This document shows, piece by piece, positions 47,625 to 56,343 of a DNA stretch of 64,000 bases (position 1 is its first letter; every line of letters begins with the position of its first letter). The notes under the pieces were generated by a model. The model had not been told where the DNA came from, did no database searches, and was given only the letters and a program-made list of their open reading frames with translations. The position numbers were made by a program, and so were the translations under genes. Source of the stretch: Methylobacter sp. (GTDB lineage: Bacteria > Pseudomonadota > Gammaproteobacteria > Methylococcales > Methylomonadaceae); assembly GCA_030653175.1 (NCBI GenBank), contig JAURZV010000105.1:33929-97928 (forward strand). Direction: 5' to 3'.

Positions 47625-48986
47625 CTACGCATTCAGAATAGTTTGTATCAAGGTTTTTTCGGTGGTGATAGTTTGAGAATTAGCCTGATAGGCTTGTTGT
47701 GCAATAATCAACTTAACCAACTGCTCGGACAAATCCACATTGGAGCCTTCCAAAGCTGACGATTGAATCCCGCCAAAATTATTATCGCCGGCAGCACCAT
47801 AAATAGGCACCCCTGAACTTGAAGTTTTAGCCCAGGATGTGTCCCCCAATTTAGCCAACGATTGATTGCTTTGAAACCGTGCCAATGCCACCTGCCCTAA
47901 AGCTTTGGAGCCGCCATTACTGTATCTTGCAAACACCACCCCTGAGGCATCGACATCGATGCCGGTCAAATTACCGGCAGGCAAGCCATCCTGATCCAGG
48001 CCATTAACACTAAAAGGCGTAGCGAACTGGGTAGTACCGTAATAATCTATATCAAATGTCATTGGATTAACACTTAGATTTGGATCAATAATTGATAAAT
48101 CAATTTCCACAAAATCTACCTTACTCGCGGCAACGCCATCAACTTTATCAAGCAATCCTGTCGCAGTGAAAGTTACCGGTATTGCTGTTCCGGGAGTATT
48201 AACCGGCGTAGCCACTGTCGACACAACTTTAGGACCGGGTACAGCAGGCTTCCCCGCGCTAATGCCAAAATTATCAAGAAACAAATAAGCATCCCATGCA
48301 TTAGCCCCGGTTTTTACATAATAGGTTGATGCAATATGTGCGTTGCCCTGGACATCATAGATAGTGATTGATGTCGTATTATTATAGGACAAAGGATCTG
48401 TAGGACTAAACGGTGTTGTTATCGGCAGATTGGCAGCCCCGTTGATATTCAATTTCATATTGATATTTTCGGTAGCGTTGGGCAAGCCCTGGGCGGTAGA
48501 AATCGTCAGCGGCGTAAAAACACCGACACTAAAACCCTCTGCGGCAGTAGTGCCGTTAGCTGCAAAAGCCAATAAATACTGGCCCTTGTCATTAACCACA
48601 TTGCCAGAACTATTTAACTGAAAAGCGCCATTGCGAGTATATGCACTGGGGACTGAAGGGGCTACAGCTGCGTTCGGATTATTAGGATCTGGAAGATTGA
48701 CGGTATCGGCCAATACAAAAAAACCATTGCCGCTGACGGCAAGATCGAGGCTGTTTTGGGTGGACTCGATATTGCCTTGGCTAAATTGCTGTGCCACTTC
48801 AGTGACTTTCACGCCGGAGCCTGGTTGAGTCTTGCTGACTCCACCGAGACTGGAGGCATACACATCCGCAAATTCCGCCCGTGACTCTTTAAAACCGATA
48901 GTCTGCGAATTGGCAATGTTATTACCGGTTACCTGTAAATTTGTTGATGCGGCTTTTAAGCCGCTTAATGCTGTTGCAAAACCCAT
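47625..48986 (-). CDS. flgE: flagellar hook protein
   Basis: A 453-residue hook subunit. The FATALSGLKAASTNLQVTGN and NNIANSQTIGFKESRAEFAD start and the SNVDLSEQLVKLIIAQQAYQ end identify it. The central region is longer than in E. coli (402 aa), as is common. It follows flgD by 15 bases. Confidence 0.94.
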   Translation of the reverse strand: MGFATALSGLKAASTNLQVTGNNIANSQTIGFKESRAEFADVYASSLGGVSKTQPGSGVKVTEVAQQFSQGNIESTQNSLDLAVSGNGFFVLADTVNLPDPNNPNAAVAPSVPSAYTRNGAFQLNSSGNVVNDKGQYLLAFAANGTTAAEGFSVGVFTPLTISTAQGLPNATENINMKLNINGAANLPITTPFSPTDPLSYNNTTSITIYDVQGNAHIASTYYVKTGANAWDAYLFLDNFGISAGKPAVPGPKVVSTVATPVNTPGTAIPVTFTATGLLDKVDGVAASKVDFVEIDLSIIDPNLSVNPMTFDIDYYGTTQFATPFSVNGLDQDGLPAGNLTGIDVDASGVVFARYSNGGSKALGQVALARFQSNQSLAKLGDTSWAKTSSSGVPIYGAAGDNNFGGIQSSALEGSNVDLSEQLVKLIIAQQAYQANSQTITTEKTLIQTILNA

Positions 48987-49001
48987 GTTACACCCCCAAT
49001 C

Positions 49002-49685
49002 CTAAAGAATTTGTTTGATCTGATTAAAAGCAACACTGTCCAATCCGGTCAGGTTAATTTTTAAACCATTGGCGCCATTGCCCATAGTGACACTGTCAAC
49101 GCGCGATTTAATATCCGTTTCCAATACGGTATTTTTTCCATCAATATAGGCTGTTGCTTCAATTTTATATACGCCGGGATTGGTCATGACGTCATTTGAA
49201 TTCAGGCCATCCCAGACAAAAGGTACTTTTCCCGCTTCATGAGCGCCCAATTCTATATTTTGTACAATTTGACCGGTAGCGGCATTAGTTACTTTGACCT
49301 TAACATTGGGCGAGCTGCCTGATAAATTTATGTCGCCCGTTATATCGCCCCCGGCCGCCAACACCCCTTTCGTTCCCGGTGCAGATACGTATCGCCCCAC
49401 TAAACTGGTTGCCTGCAATGCCTGACTGGAATTGATTGAACCGGCAAACTCACCAAATGATTTTTGCAAATCCTGGATTCCGGATACCGTCCCAAATTGC
49501 GCGATTTGCGTTAAAAATTCACCGTTTTGCATGGGTTGCGAGGGGTCCTGATGAGTCATCTGGGTGGTCATTAATTTTAAAAACTGATCCTGTCCTAATG
49601 TAGTTTTTTTAGGTGTTGCCGCCGACTCTGATTTTGGTGTGACGGTTAAGTTACTGTAATTATTTGTTACATTTTGAATAGCCAT
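49002..49685 (-). CDS. flgD: flagellar hook-cap assembly protein
   Basis: A 227-residue scaffolding protein for hook assembly. LGQDQFLKLMTTQMTHQDPS and MQNGEFLTQIAQFGTVSGIQ are the conserved N-terminal segments, and a FLG-D Ig-like domain follows. It is ten bases after flgC. Confidence 0.93.
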   Translation of the reverse strand: MAIQNVTNNYSNLTVTPKSESAATPKKTTLGQDQFLKLMTTQMTHQDPSQPMQNGEFLTQIAQFGTVSGIQDLQKSFGEFAGSINSSQALQATSLVGRYVSAPGTKGVLAAGGDITGDINLSGSSPNVKVKVTNAATGQIVQNIELGAHEAGKVPFVWDGLNSNDVMTNPGVYKIEATAYIDGKNTVLETDIKSRVDSVTMGNGANGLKINLTGLDSVAFNQIKQIL

Positions 49686-49695
49686 TTTTATCCCC

Positions 49696-50109
49696 TTACT
49701 GTCCCATTTTTAAAGTCTGAAGCATCATCTGCTTTGCCGTATTCAATACCTCTACATTATTTTGATAAGAACGTGATGCCGACATCATATTTGCCTTTTC
49801 TTCAACCGTATTAACATTTGATTTAAAGATGAAACCATCTTTATTAGCCATAGGATGATTCGGGGAATACTCCATAACAGGAAGCGCTTGACTCTCGACC
49901 ACACCCAGCACATTCACTTTACTCGTAGCATTCTGCTTATTCATGGCATTATGTAATTCAGCCGCAAACACCGGTTGCCTGGATTTGTAAACATCGGTTT
50001 CACTGCTGCCGACGCTGTTCGCATTCGAGATATTACTTGCGACCAGGTTAAGCCTTAACGACTGAGCATTCATGCCGCTGCCGGCAATATCAAATATACC
50101 TAAAGTCAT
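49696..50109 (-). CDS. flgC: flagellar basal-body rod protein
   Basis: A 137-residue rod protein with GIFDIAGSGMNAQSLRLNL and NLVASNISNANSVGS at the N-terminus and MMSASRSYQNNVEVLNTAKQ at the C-terminus. Two bases separate it from flgB. Confidence 0.94.
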   Translation of the reverse strand: MTLGIFDIAGSGMNAQSLRLNLVASNISNANSVGSSETDVYKSRQPVFAAELHNAMNKQNATSKVNVLGVVESQALPVMEYSPNHPMANKDGFIFKSNVNTVEEKANMMSASRSYQNNVEVLNTAKQMMLQTLKMGQ

Positions 50110-50111
50110 GG

Positions 50112-50504
50112 CTATTGCCCTCTCAAGGCGGTCATCAGACCGGAAAATTTGCTACCAATGAACTGCAAACTGGCCTGATACTGCACCGCATTTTCAGCGT
50201 ATTTAGCTTGTTCAATATGAGCTTCGACGGTGTTGCCGTCTAATGACACCTGACCGGGATTCCGATACATTACATTAGCGCCGAATACCTGTTGTTGTGG
50301 TGCAATATGCCCCGCATGAGTACGTTCCATAGTCATGCCTGAAGCCATGCTTTGTTTTAGAACCGACTTAAAATCCAGATCACGCGCTTTATAGTTGGGC
50401 GTATCTGCGTTTGCTAAATTAGCAGCCAGTATCTCACCTCGTTTTTCTCGAAAAGCCAAGGCCTTAGGCTCGATGCCGAGTGCTGTGTCAAAATTAATAG
50501 CCAT
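50112..50504 (-). CDS. flgB: flagellar basal-body rod protein
   Basis: A 130-residue rod protein, first gene of the operon. ATG 50504 is preceded by GTGAGG; the longer frame to 50570 covers the promoter and is rejected. NLANADTPNYKARDLDFK is characteristic. A sigma-54-type promoter lies 38 bases upstream of the start. Confidence 0.93.
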   Translation of the reverse strand: MAINFDTALGIEPKALAFREKRGEILAANLANADTPNYKARDLDFKSVLKQSMASGMTMERTHAGHIAPQQQVFGANVMYRNPGQVSLDGNTVEAHIEQAKYAENAVQYQASLQFIGSKFSGLMTALRGQ

Positions 50505-50541
50505 GATAGTTACCTCACTGATTACTTGTACAAAAACAAAT

Positions 50542-50558
50542 GCACAGCATATGCCAAA
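50542..50558 (-). promoter_or_regulatory. sigma-54-type promoter of flgB operon
   Basis: On the minus strand TTTGGCATATGCTGTGCA contains the -24 GG (50555-50554) and -12 GC (50543-50542) with the required 12-base spacing, giving a transcription start about 26 bases before flgB. Confidence 0.65.
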
Positions 50559-50725
50559 AATATATAACACATTAAAATCAACTAGATATTAATTTTCGAG
50601 TTATTTACTTCTAATCCACAGTTAATTACGATTAAAATGCTTCGAATAATTCGGCAAAATATAGCCGCAAATTAATAACGAACAAATGGATCAGCGGACA
50701 AACAAAGCCACATGTCAATAAATTG

Positions 50726-50741
50726 ACTGGCATCAATCATG
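50726..50741 (+). promoter_or_regulatory. sigma-54-type promoter of flgA
   Basis: CTGGCATCAATCATGC has GG at 50728-50729 and GC at 50740-50741, spaced by 12, matching the -24/-12 signature. It is placed about 40 bases before the flgA ATG at 50780 and supports that start over 50723. Confidence 0.65.
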
Positions 50742-50779
50742 CTTGGCAACATACACAAGTCATAAAACAGACTCTAACG

Positions 50780-51478
50780 ATGATAAAAAACACCCCACTC
50801 ATTTTGGCATTGGCCTTTATTTTTTTTACCACGGCTCATGCGGAACAAGGTTCGCAATCACATGAATCTATTGCTGAGGCCGTTAAAGATTATGTTGAGC
50901 AAAATATAAATCTGTCGGGTGAATATGAAGTGAGCCTAACTCCATTGGACAGCCGCTTAAATTTACCTCAATGCGCCGAACCGCTGGAGGTATTCACAAC
51001 AACTGATTTAATTAAGGCGGGCAGAACGACTATAGGCGTGCGTTGTAATGCAGAAAAAAAATGGTCCATTTTTACTTCCGTCATCATCAAGACTTATCAA
51101 ATGGTCGTCGTCTTATCTCAACCGATACAACGCGGTGAAATCATTACACGACAACATCTTGCTATCGAAAAAAGAGAGGTGTCTAAACTCAGGGAAAATT
51201 TTGTCACTCAAATGGAACAAGTTGAGAACAAACAGGTTACACGCCAACTAAATACCGCAACTATTCTTAGCTTGAGAAATATTGCTGAACCCAAACTTAT
51301 CAAAAGAGGAGATAAAGTTGTTATCAGTACAACAAAACCGGATTTTTCTATCAGAATGAGCGGGGTAGCGATGATGGATGGCACTAAAGGACAGCTTATC
51401 AGTGTTAAAAACCAGAACTCGGGACGCATCATTAATGCAACAGTTATCGAACCTGGATTGGTTGCTGTAAAATATTAA
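50780..51478 (+). CDS. flgA: flagellar P-ring assembly chaperone
   Basis: A 232-residue periplasmic protein with a signal peptide (MIKNTPLILALAFIFFTTAH, then A). A C-terminal SAF domain is present (VVVLSQPIQRGEIITRQHL, MSGVAMMDGTKGQLISVKN). FlgA helps FlgI assemble into the P ring. The start is set by the signal peptide and by the promoter at 50726-50741. It is divergent from flgB and followed by flgM. Confidence 0.92.
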   Translation: MIKNTPLILALAFIFFTTAHAEQGSQSHESIAEAVKDYVEQNINLSGEYEVSLTPLDSRLNLPQCAEPLEVFTTTDLIKAGRTTIGVRCNAEKKWSIFTSVIIKTYQMVVVLSQPIQRGEIITRQHLAIEKREVSKLRENFVTQMEQVENKQVTRQLNTATILSLRNIAEPKLIKRGDKVVISTTKPDFSIRMSGVAMMDGTKGQLISVKNQNSGRIINATVIEPGLVAVKY

Positions 51479-51508
51479 ACTCACATACAAACCCATTAAA
51501 TAAATAGT

Positions 51509-51535
51509 TAAAGTTTTTTGTCGTACTGCCGATAA
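51509..51535 (+). promoter_or_regulatory. sigma-28 (FliA) promoter of flgMN
   Basis: TAAAGTTT (51509-51516), an 11-base spacer and GCCGATAA (51528-51535) match the enterobacterial FliA consensus exactly. It lies about 35 bases before flgM, so flgM is made late and then restrains FliA. Confidence 0.93.
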
Positions 51536-51570
51536 ACACTTCAAATGAAAAAGATATTAAGGAATTTGAC

Positions 51571-51879
51571 ATGGCTATCGAAATAACCGGCAGAACAAAT
51601 AGTCCAACGCCCATCAAAACGAGCCCAAAAGCTGAAGTCGATGGTGAAAAGAAAGTCGTTGCTACAAATACAGAAAAAGTCGACAGCGTTGCGCTTACAA
51701 CCACAGCGCAGGAAATAAAAAAGGCCTTTGGTTCATCCGCTGCATCGCCCGTAGATATTGACCGGGTTAACTCCGTTAAGAAAGCGCTTGCTGACGGAAA
51801 TTATCAGGTAAATGCTGAAAAAGTTGCACAGAAATTGATTCAATTTGAACAGTTAATGCCCCAGGAAAATAGTACATAA
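51571..51879 (+). CDS. flgM: anti-sigma-28 factor
   Basis: A 102-residue protein that binds and inhibits FliA until hook completion. IDRVNSVKKALADGNYQVNA and EKVAQKLIQFE are the conserved C-terminal sigma-binding helices. The N-terminal half is disordered-looking, as in other FlgM proteins. It is two bases before flgN. Confidence 0.93.
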   Translation: MAIEITGRTNSPTPIKTSPKAEVDGEKKVVATNTEKVDSVALTTTAQEIKKAFGSSAASPVDIDRVNSVKKALADGNYQVNAEKVAQKLIQFEQLMPQENST

Positions 51880-51881
51880 CT

Positions 51882-52376
51882 ATGATAAAAAAAACATACC
51901 CGATTACAGAACAGTTAATCCTCAACGCACTAAAATTGGCGCAGCAGCTTCATCAGGAACTCTCTCGGGAAGCTGACGCCTTAAAAAAAACACAGCAGGT
52001 TGAACTGATCAACAATATCGCCGCCAATAAAAAGCAGCTGGTTGTACAGCTGGAGCAGTTCAACACACAAATCACTCAAGTCTTGGCAACCGAACAGCTG
52101 CCTAACGATCAGGAAAGTGTCAGGGAATATTTTAAACGGGCTGAAACAGCCGGCCTTTTAACTGCCGAATCAATTGGCAACTGGGCGCAGCTCATGATCG
52201 TCTGCGCAGAATGCAGAAACCTGAATGAACAAAACGGCGCAGGCATTGATCTTTTATCTCGCCACACCAAACGCTCACTGGATATTTTAAAAGGCAAGCC
52301 GGAGTTTGCAAACACATACGGCTCTGACGGTTCAACCCAAAGTGACCGATATACCCATACCCTGATTTCGGTATAG
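51882..52376 (+). CDS. flgN: flagellar export chaperone FlgN
   Basis: A 164-residue mostly helical protein. It follows flgM directly and has the heptad-like organisation of the FlgN/chaperone family, with GAGIDLLSRHTKRSLDILKG near the C-terminus, similar to the conserved C-terminal part. FlgN would chaperone FlgK and FlgL. Assignment rests on position and pattern. The 286 bases to the tRNA hold no recognisable gene. Confidence 0.82.
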   Translation: MIKKTYPITEQLILNALKLAQQLHQELSREADALKKTQQVELINNIAANKKQLVVQLEQFNTQITQVLATEQLPNDQESVREYFKRAETAGLLTAESIGNWAQLMIVCAECRNLNEQNGAGIDLLSRHTKRSLDILKGKPEFANTYGSDGSTQSDRYTHTLISV

Positions 52377-52662
52377 TGCCTTTTTCATGCGCGGTAATAT
52401 TTATAGCATTTCCCTTACGGCTATTCATTATTAGCAACAAAGCTCATATATTTTGATAACCCTGATTTCGCATGAAACAGCCACCCTTACGCTCAGTTAC
52501 GCGTATTAATTCAAATACACATTTGTCATCCTCATTATCTAACAACACATCCCGACTGATTGATTTGTCCGACAGCCCAATACTTTCTTTCGACTTATCG
52601 ATGCACTTCGAAGAGAACAAATGAATTAAATACCCATCCATGGTACAATCTCTTCTGTTTTT

Positions 52663-52739
52663 GCCCCGATAGCTCAGCTGGATAGAGCGGTCCCCTCCTA
52701 AGGGACAGGCCGGTGGTTCAAATCCGCCTCGGGGCACCA
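52663..52739 (+). tRNA. tRNA-Arg (anticodon CCT)
   Basis: A complete cloverleaf with encoded CCA (52737-52739). The acceptor arms are GCCCCGA and TCGGGGC. The D-arm is GCTCAGCTGGATAGAGC, and the anticodon stem GTCCC/GGGAC encloses the loop CTCCTAA, giving CCT. The T-arm is CGGTGGTTCAAATCCGCC. Confidence 0.97.
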
Positions 52740-52944
52740 TTTATATCAACAACTTACAACACTCTCGCTCACGCCTACCCGCGACAAGAGACTGCACCTA
52801 ACGTCATATCTATCAAAACGCCAACATTACTGCAATCAACTAGCCCTCCGTTCTTTGCCGCGTTTTTATTTAACCTTCTATACCCTTTTCACAATGCTGT
52901 AAGGCGTTTGTCAACAGCAACCTTTTATTGAGACTCTAACTAAT

Positions 52945-54204
52945 ATGCCATTTACCACCCTCGGTTTATCTGACCCACTCCTGCGCGCCATTGCTGATGC
53001 CGGCTATACCACGCCGTCCCCCATCCAGTCACAAGCCATTCCAGCCGTTTTAGGCGGCCATGATGTTCTGGCTGCCGCTCAGACTGGAACAGGTAAAACA
53101 GCAGGATTCACCCTACCCATCCTGCACCGCTTATCACAAAAGGCTTACGGCAATAACCGGCCGGTCAGGGTATTAATCCTAACCCCAACCAGAGAACTCG
53201 CGGCGCAAATAGGCGAATCGGTAAACAAGTATGGGGCGCACCTGCATCCGCGCTTAAAATCCGAAGTTGTCTTTGGCGGAGTAAAAATCAACCCGCAAAT
53301 GATGAGATTAAGAGGCGGCGTAGATATATTGGTCGCCACACCAGGTCGACTTTTAGACCTGGTCAATCAGAATGCGGTAAAACTCGATCAAGTAGAAACA
53401 CTGATACTTGACGAAGCGGACCGCATGCTGGATATGGGATTTATCCGGGATATTCGTAAAATTATCGCCTTTCTTCCGAAGAAGCGTCAAAACCTGTTAT
53501 TTTCGGCGACCTTTTCAGAAGATATCCGTAAACTCACAACCGGGCTTCTGGTTAACCCTGTAAAAATCGAAGTCGCTCCGCGCAATACCGCTGCAGAATT
53601 GGTTGAGCAAGTTGCTTATCTGGTTAATAAAGCGAATAAAACAGAACTGCTCTGTCACTTGATAAAAGAACATGATTGGCAGCAGGTTCTGGTATTCACT
53701 ACCACCAAACACGGCGCGAACCGGCTCACCGAAAAGCTCAACAAGGTTGACATCAAGGCAGCCGCCATACACGGCAACAAGAGCCAGGGAGCCAGAACCA
53801 GCGCATTGTCAGGTTTTAAAGCCGGTGAGATCAGGGTGCTGGTAGCGACCGATGTCGCGGCACGCGGCATTGATATTAACCTGTTGCCTCATGTGGTCAA
53901 TTTTGAATTGCCCAGAGCGCCGGAAGATTATGTTCATAGAATAGGCCGCACCGGACGTGCAGGCGAAGAAGGCCAAGCCATATCGCTGGTATCCCATGAT
54001 GAATACAGTTTTTTGCGCTTGGTTGAAAAACTGATCGGGAAAGAGATTAAACGAGAACAAATTGCCGGCTTTGAGGCCGCCGCAGTTGCTCCGCCAATGC
54101 CACCAGAACCGCCACGAGGCCCGCGCCCTGCCAGAAACTCAAATCAAGCCCGCAAACCCAGCGCTAATCAGCCAAGAAACAAGCCTAGAGCAAAAAGCGT
54201 TTAG
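52945..54204 (+). CDS. rhlE: DEAD-box RNA helicase RhlE
   Basis: A 419-residue RNA helicase. Motifs present: Q-motif region ([12 protein letters not shown]), I (AQTGTGKT), II (DEADRMLD), III (SAT), and VI ([10 protein letters not shown]). The C-terminal basic tail ([11 protein letters not shown] then repeated Asn/Arg/Lys) replaces a structured domain, as in RhlE-type proteins. It would act in ribosome or mRNA remodelling. Confidence 0.9.
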   Translation: MPFTTLGLSDPLLRAIADAGYTTPSPIQSQAIPAVLGGHDVLAAAQTGTGKTAGFTLPILHRLSQKAYGNNRPVRVLILTPTRELAAQIGESVNKYGAHLHPRLKSEVVFGGVKINPQMMRLRGGVDILVATPGRLLDLVNQNAVKLDQVETLILDEADRMLDMGFIRDIRKIIAFLPKKRQNLLFSATFSEDIRKLTTGLLVNPVKIEVAPRNTAAELVEQVAYLVNKANKTELLCHLIKEHDWQQVLVFTTTKHGANRLTEKLNKVDIKAAAIHGNKSQGARTSALSGFKAGEIRVLVATDVAARGIDINLLPHVVNFELPRAPEDYVHRIGRTGRAGEEGQAISLVSHDEYSFLRLVEKLIGKEIKREQIAGFEAAAVAPPMPPEPPRGPRPARNSNQARKPSANQPRNKPRAKSV

Positions 54205-54245
54205 ATTTGTCGGGATAACGTAGCGTAACCCGGTACATCGACAGC

Positions 54246-54352
54246 CGGACGGGACGTGTTGCCCCGTCCGAAACGTTTTGCGTTGGTTAAGTGTAATCAC
54301 TTGGCTCAGACATAACAAAAACGTTAGGAACGGGGTTGCAAACCCCGTTCCG
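54246..54352. repeat. two GC-rich hairpins downstream of rhlE
   Basis: CGGACGGG/CCCCGTCCG (54246-54270) and GGAACGGGGTT/AACCCCGTTCC-like arms (54328-54352) each form a perfect or near-perfect stem. They precede the next palindromic element and probably serve as dispersed repeats. Neither has a clear T-run. Confidence 0.55.
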
Positions 54353-54379
54353 CTTGTTACGTTGCATTAAACCTCATAT

Positions 54380-54500
54380 GCATCAACTTAAGCAGATTGA
54401 TTAATTCACCACGAAGACACGAAGTTCACGAAGAAAAACCAAGGTAATAACTTCGCGCTCTTCGTGTCTTCGTGGTGACATGTTCTTAAGTTAATGCCTC
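54380..54500. repeat. CACGAAGACACGAAG inverted-repeat element
   Basis: CACCACGAAGACACGAAG (54407-54424) and CTTCGTGTCTTCGTGGTG (54460-54477) are perfect inverted arms. The outer CATCAACTTAAGCAGATTGA edge reappears inverted at 35721-35753. It fills the rest of the rhlE-dbpA spacer. Confidence 0.78.
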
Positions 54501-54532
54501 TGAGGTTGGTTGCGTTGCACTAACCCGACGCA

Positions 54533-55921
54533 TCAGCCCCATTGGGATTTGCGGACATTAAAATTGCGTCCTTTTATTTTGCCGTTTCTCAAGCAAGCCA
54601 AGGCCTTATCAACACTGTCACGCTTGATAGCCACGTAAGCATGGACATCAAAAATATCAATCTTGCCCACCTCACTGCCCGCAATCCCTGCGTCACCGGT
54701 TAAAGCACCCAGTATATCTCCAGGACGTACCTTATTTTTGCGCCCGCCATCAATCCACAAGGTCACCATCGGCGGCTCAAAGCGCGGCTCATGGCTCATT
54801 TGAAAAGGCGCCACTTCGTCCCACTTGGCGGGAATAGCTTGATACTCCTCAATAGCTTTAACCCGATTTAATTCCTGTTCCGTGCATAAACTTAGTGCCA
54901 GGCCTTTTTTACCGGCGCGACCGGTACGCCCGATTCGGTGTACGTAAATTTCAGGATCCCAAGGCAATTCATAATTAATCACCGCCTGCATATCCTTGAT
55001 ATCCAAGCCCCGCGCAGCGACGTCCGTCGCAACCAGAACGGAGCAGCTCTTATTGGAAAAACGCACTAATACCTGATCCCGATCCTTTTGCTCCAAATCG
55101 CCATGCAGCGCCTGAACGGTAAAACCGCTGTTTTCAAGCGAACTCGCCACATCCTGACAATCCCTTTTGGTGTTGCAAAAGACTACGGTCGATTCAGGCC
55201 GATAGTACGATAAAAGATAACCCAGTGCGTTTGTCCGTTTCGATTTCTCTACCTGATAAAAACGCTGTTCAATATCGCTGTCATGATGGCTGGTTTCAAT
55301 ACTGACGGAAACCGGCTTAAACTGAAACTTCTGACTTATTTCCCGAATAGGATCGGTATAAGTTGCTGAAAAAAGGAGCGTTTGCCGATGCGTCGGCGCG
55401 TATGAAATCACATCGGTAATGGCCTCTTCAAAGCCCATATCCAGCATCCGGTCGGCCTCATCCAGCACCAGTACCTTGAGGTTGCTCAACCGTAAGCTGC
55501 GTTTGCGCAAATGTTCCTGTAACCGTCCCGGCGTACCGACAACCACATGAACGCCATGTTCCAAAGAGCCCAGCTGCGGCCCGAAAGGTACGCCGCCGCA
55601 CAAGGTCAGCACCTTAATATTTTGCGTAAATCGTGCCAAGCGCCGAATCTCCTTGCAGACCTGATCGGCAAGCTCCCGGGTTGGACAAACAACCATCGCC
55701 TGAACCCTGAAACTGTTCAAATCCAACTTGGATAACAGGCCGATACCAAACGCGGCGGTTTTACCGCTGCCGGTTTTAGCCTGCGCAATCACATCCCTGC
55801 CCTCAAGAATATGCGGCAGACTCTCCGCCTGAATGGGCGTTAAGTGGGTGTAACCCAGGGATTCAATGTTTTCAAGCAGGGCGGGTTTTAAAGCTAGGGA
55901 TGAAAATTTGGCAGTACTCAC
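54533..55921 (-). CDS. dbpA: ATP-dependent RNA helicase DbpA
   Basis: A 462-residue DEAD-box helicase with the C-terminal DbpA RNA-binding domain. Motifs: [30 protein letters not shown], and [10 protein letters not shown]. The C-terminal RRM-like domain ends KIKGRNFNVRKSQWG. DbpA recognises hairpin 92 of 23S rRNA and acts in 50S assembly (family knowledge). It is convergent with rhlE across the repeat block. Confidence 0.92.
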   Translation of the reverse strand: MSTAKFSSLALKPALLENIESLGYTHLTPIQAESLPHILEGRDVIAQAKTGSGKTAAFGIGLLSKLDLNSFRVQAMVVCPTRELADQVCKEIRRLARFTQNIKVLTLCGGVPFGPQLGSLEHGVHVVVGTPGRLQEHLRKRSLRLSNLKVLVLDEADRMLDMGFEEAITDVISYAPTHRQTLLFSATYTDPIREISQKFQFKPVSVSIETSHHDSDIEQRFYQVEKSKRTNALGYLLSYYRPESTVVFCNTKRDCQDVASSLENSGFTVQALHGDLEQKDRDQVLVRFSNKSCSVLVATDVAARGLDIKDMQAVINYELPWDPEIYVHRIGRTGRAGKKGLALSLCTEQELNRVKAIEEYQAIPAKWDEVAPFQMSHEPRFEPPMVTLWIDGGRKNKVRPGDILGALTGDAGIAGSEVGKIDIFDVHAYVAIKRDSVDKALACLRNGKIKGRNFNVRKSQWG

Positions 55922-56147
55922 TAAGGACTCTTTATATTGACGTGAATGGCGGCGAAGTGCCGTAATTCGAATGGTAATGATACCAGATACCGGAGGCTTA
56001 AGCCGGACAAGGTTGATTTTTCAGTATAAAATCAAGCTGCGAACGCAATGATCGACGCTCCCACGCCGAAGCACCCATCGTTATACACATCTTCTGCGGG
56101 CACCCAAATCTCCCCGCGCAAAGGCTGTCCAGGCGGTTGCTGATAGC

Positions 56148-56193
56148 TGGAGTGCAGGCTTCGCCTGCAAGCGCAAGCAAAGCTTGCACTCCC
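56148..56193. repeat. GGAGTGCAGGCT inverted repeat
   Basis: GGAGTGCAGGCT (about 56149) and AGCTTGCACTCC (ending 56192) form an imperfect stem with internal CGCCTGCAAGCG pairing. It lies in the 420-base gap between dbpA and lpxA, which otherwise has no supported gene. Confidence 0.6.
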
Positions 56194-56343
56194 GTTGCAA
56201 TAAATATGTAACGATGGACAATAGGCTTGCACCGGAGCGGAGACGGCTCGTGTATCCTTACCGGAGTTCCACAGGCACTTATGTATAAAGATGAGCACCG
56301 AAGCATGGGAACAAAATACAACAATTATTTTAATGATACCAAG

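Noticed and set aside
50723..50780. Start of flgA at 50723
   Set aside because: The candidate sigma-54 promoter lies inside it and the signal peptide begins at 50780.
52377..52662. Small gene or CRISPR-like repeat between flgN and tRNA-Arg
   Set aside because: Two similar 12-14 base stretches (CCCTGATTTCG) occur about 100 bases apart, but there is no regular spacing or coding signal.
55998..56324. Open frame of about 108 codons between dbpA and lpxA
   Set aside because: It runs through a palindromic repeat, has no recognisable domain and its composition looks like read-through of GC-rich repeat sequence.
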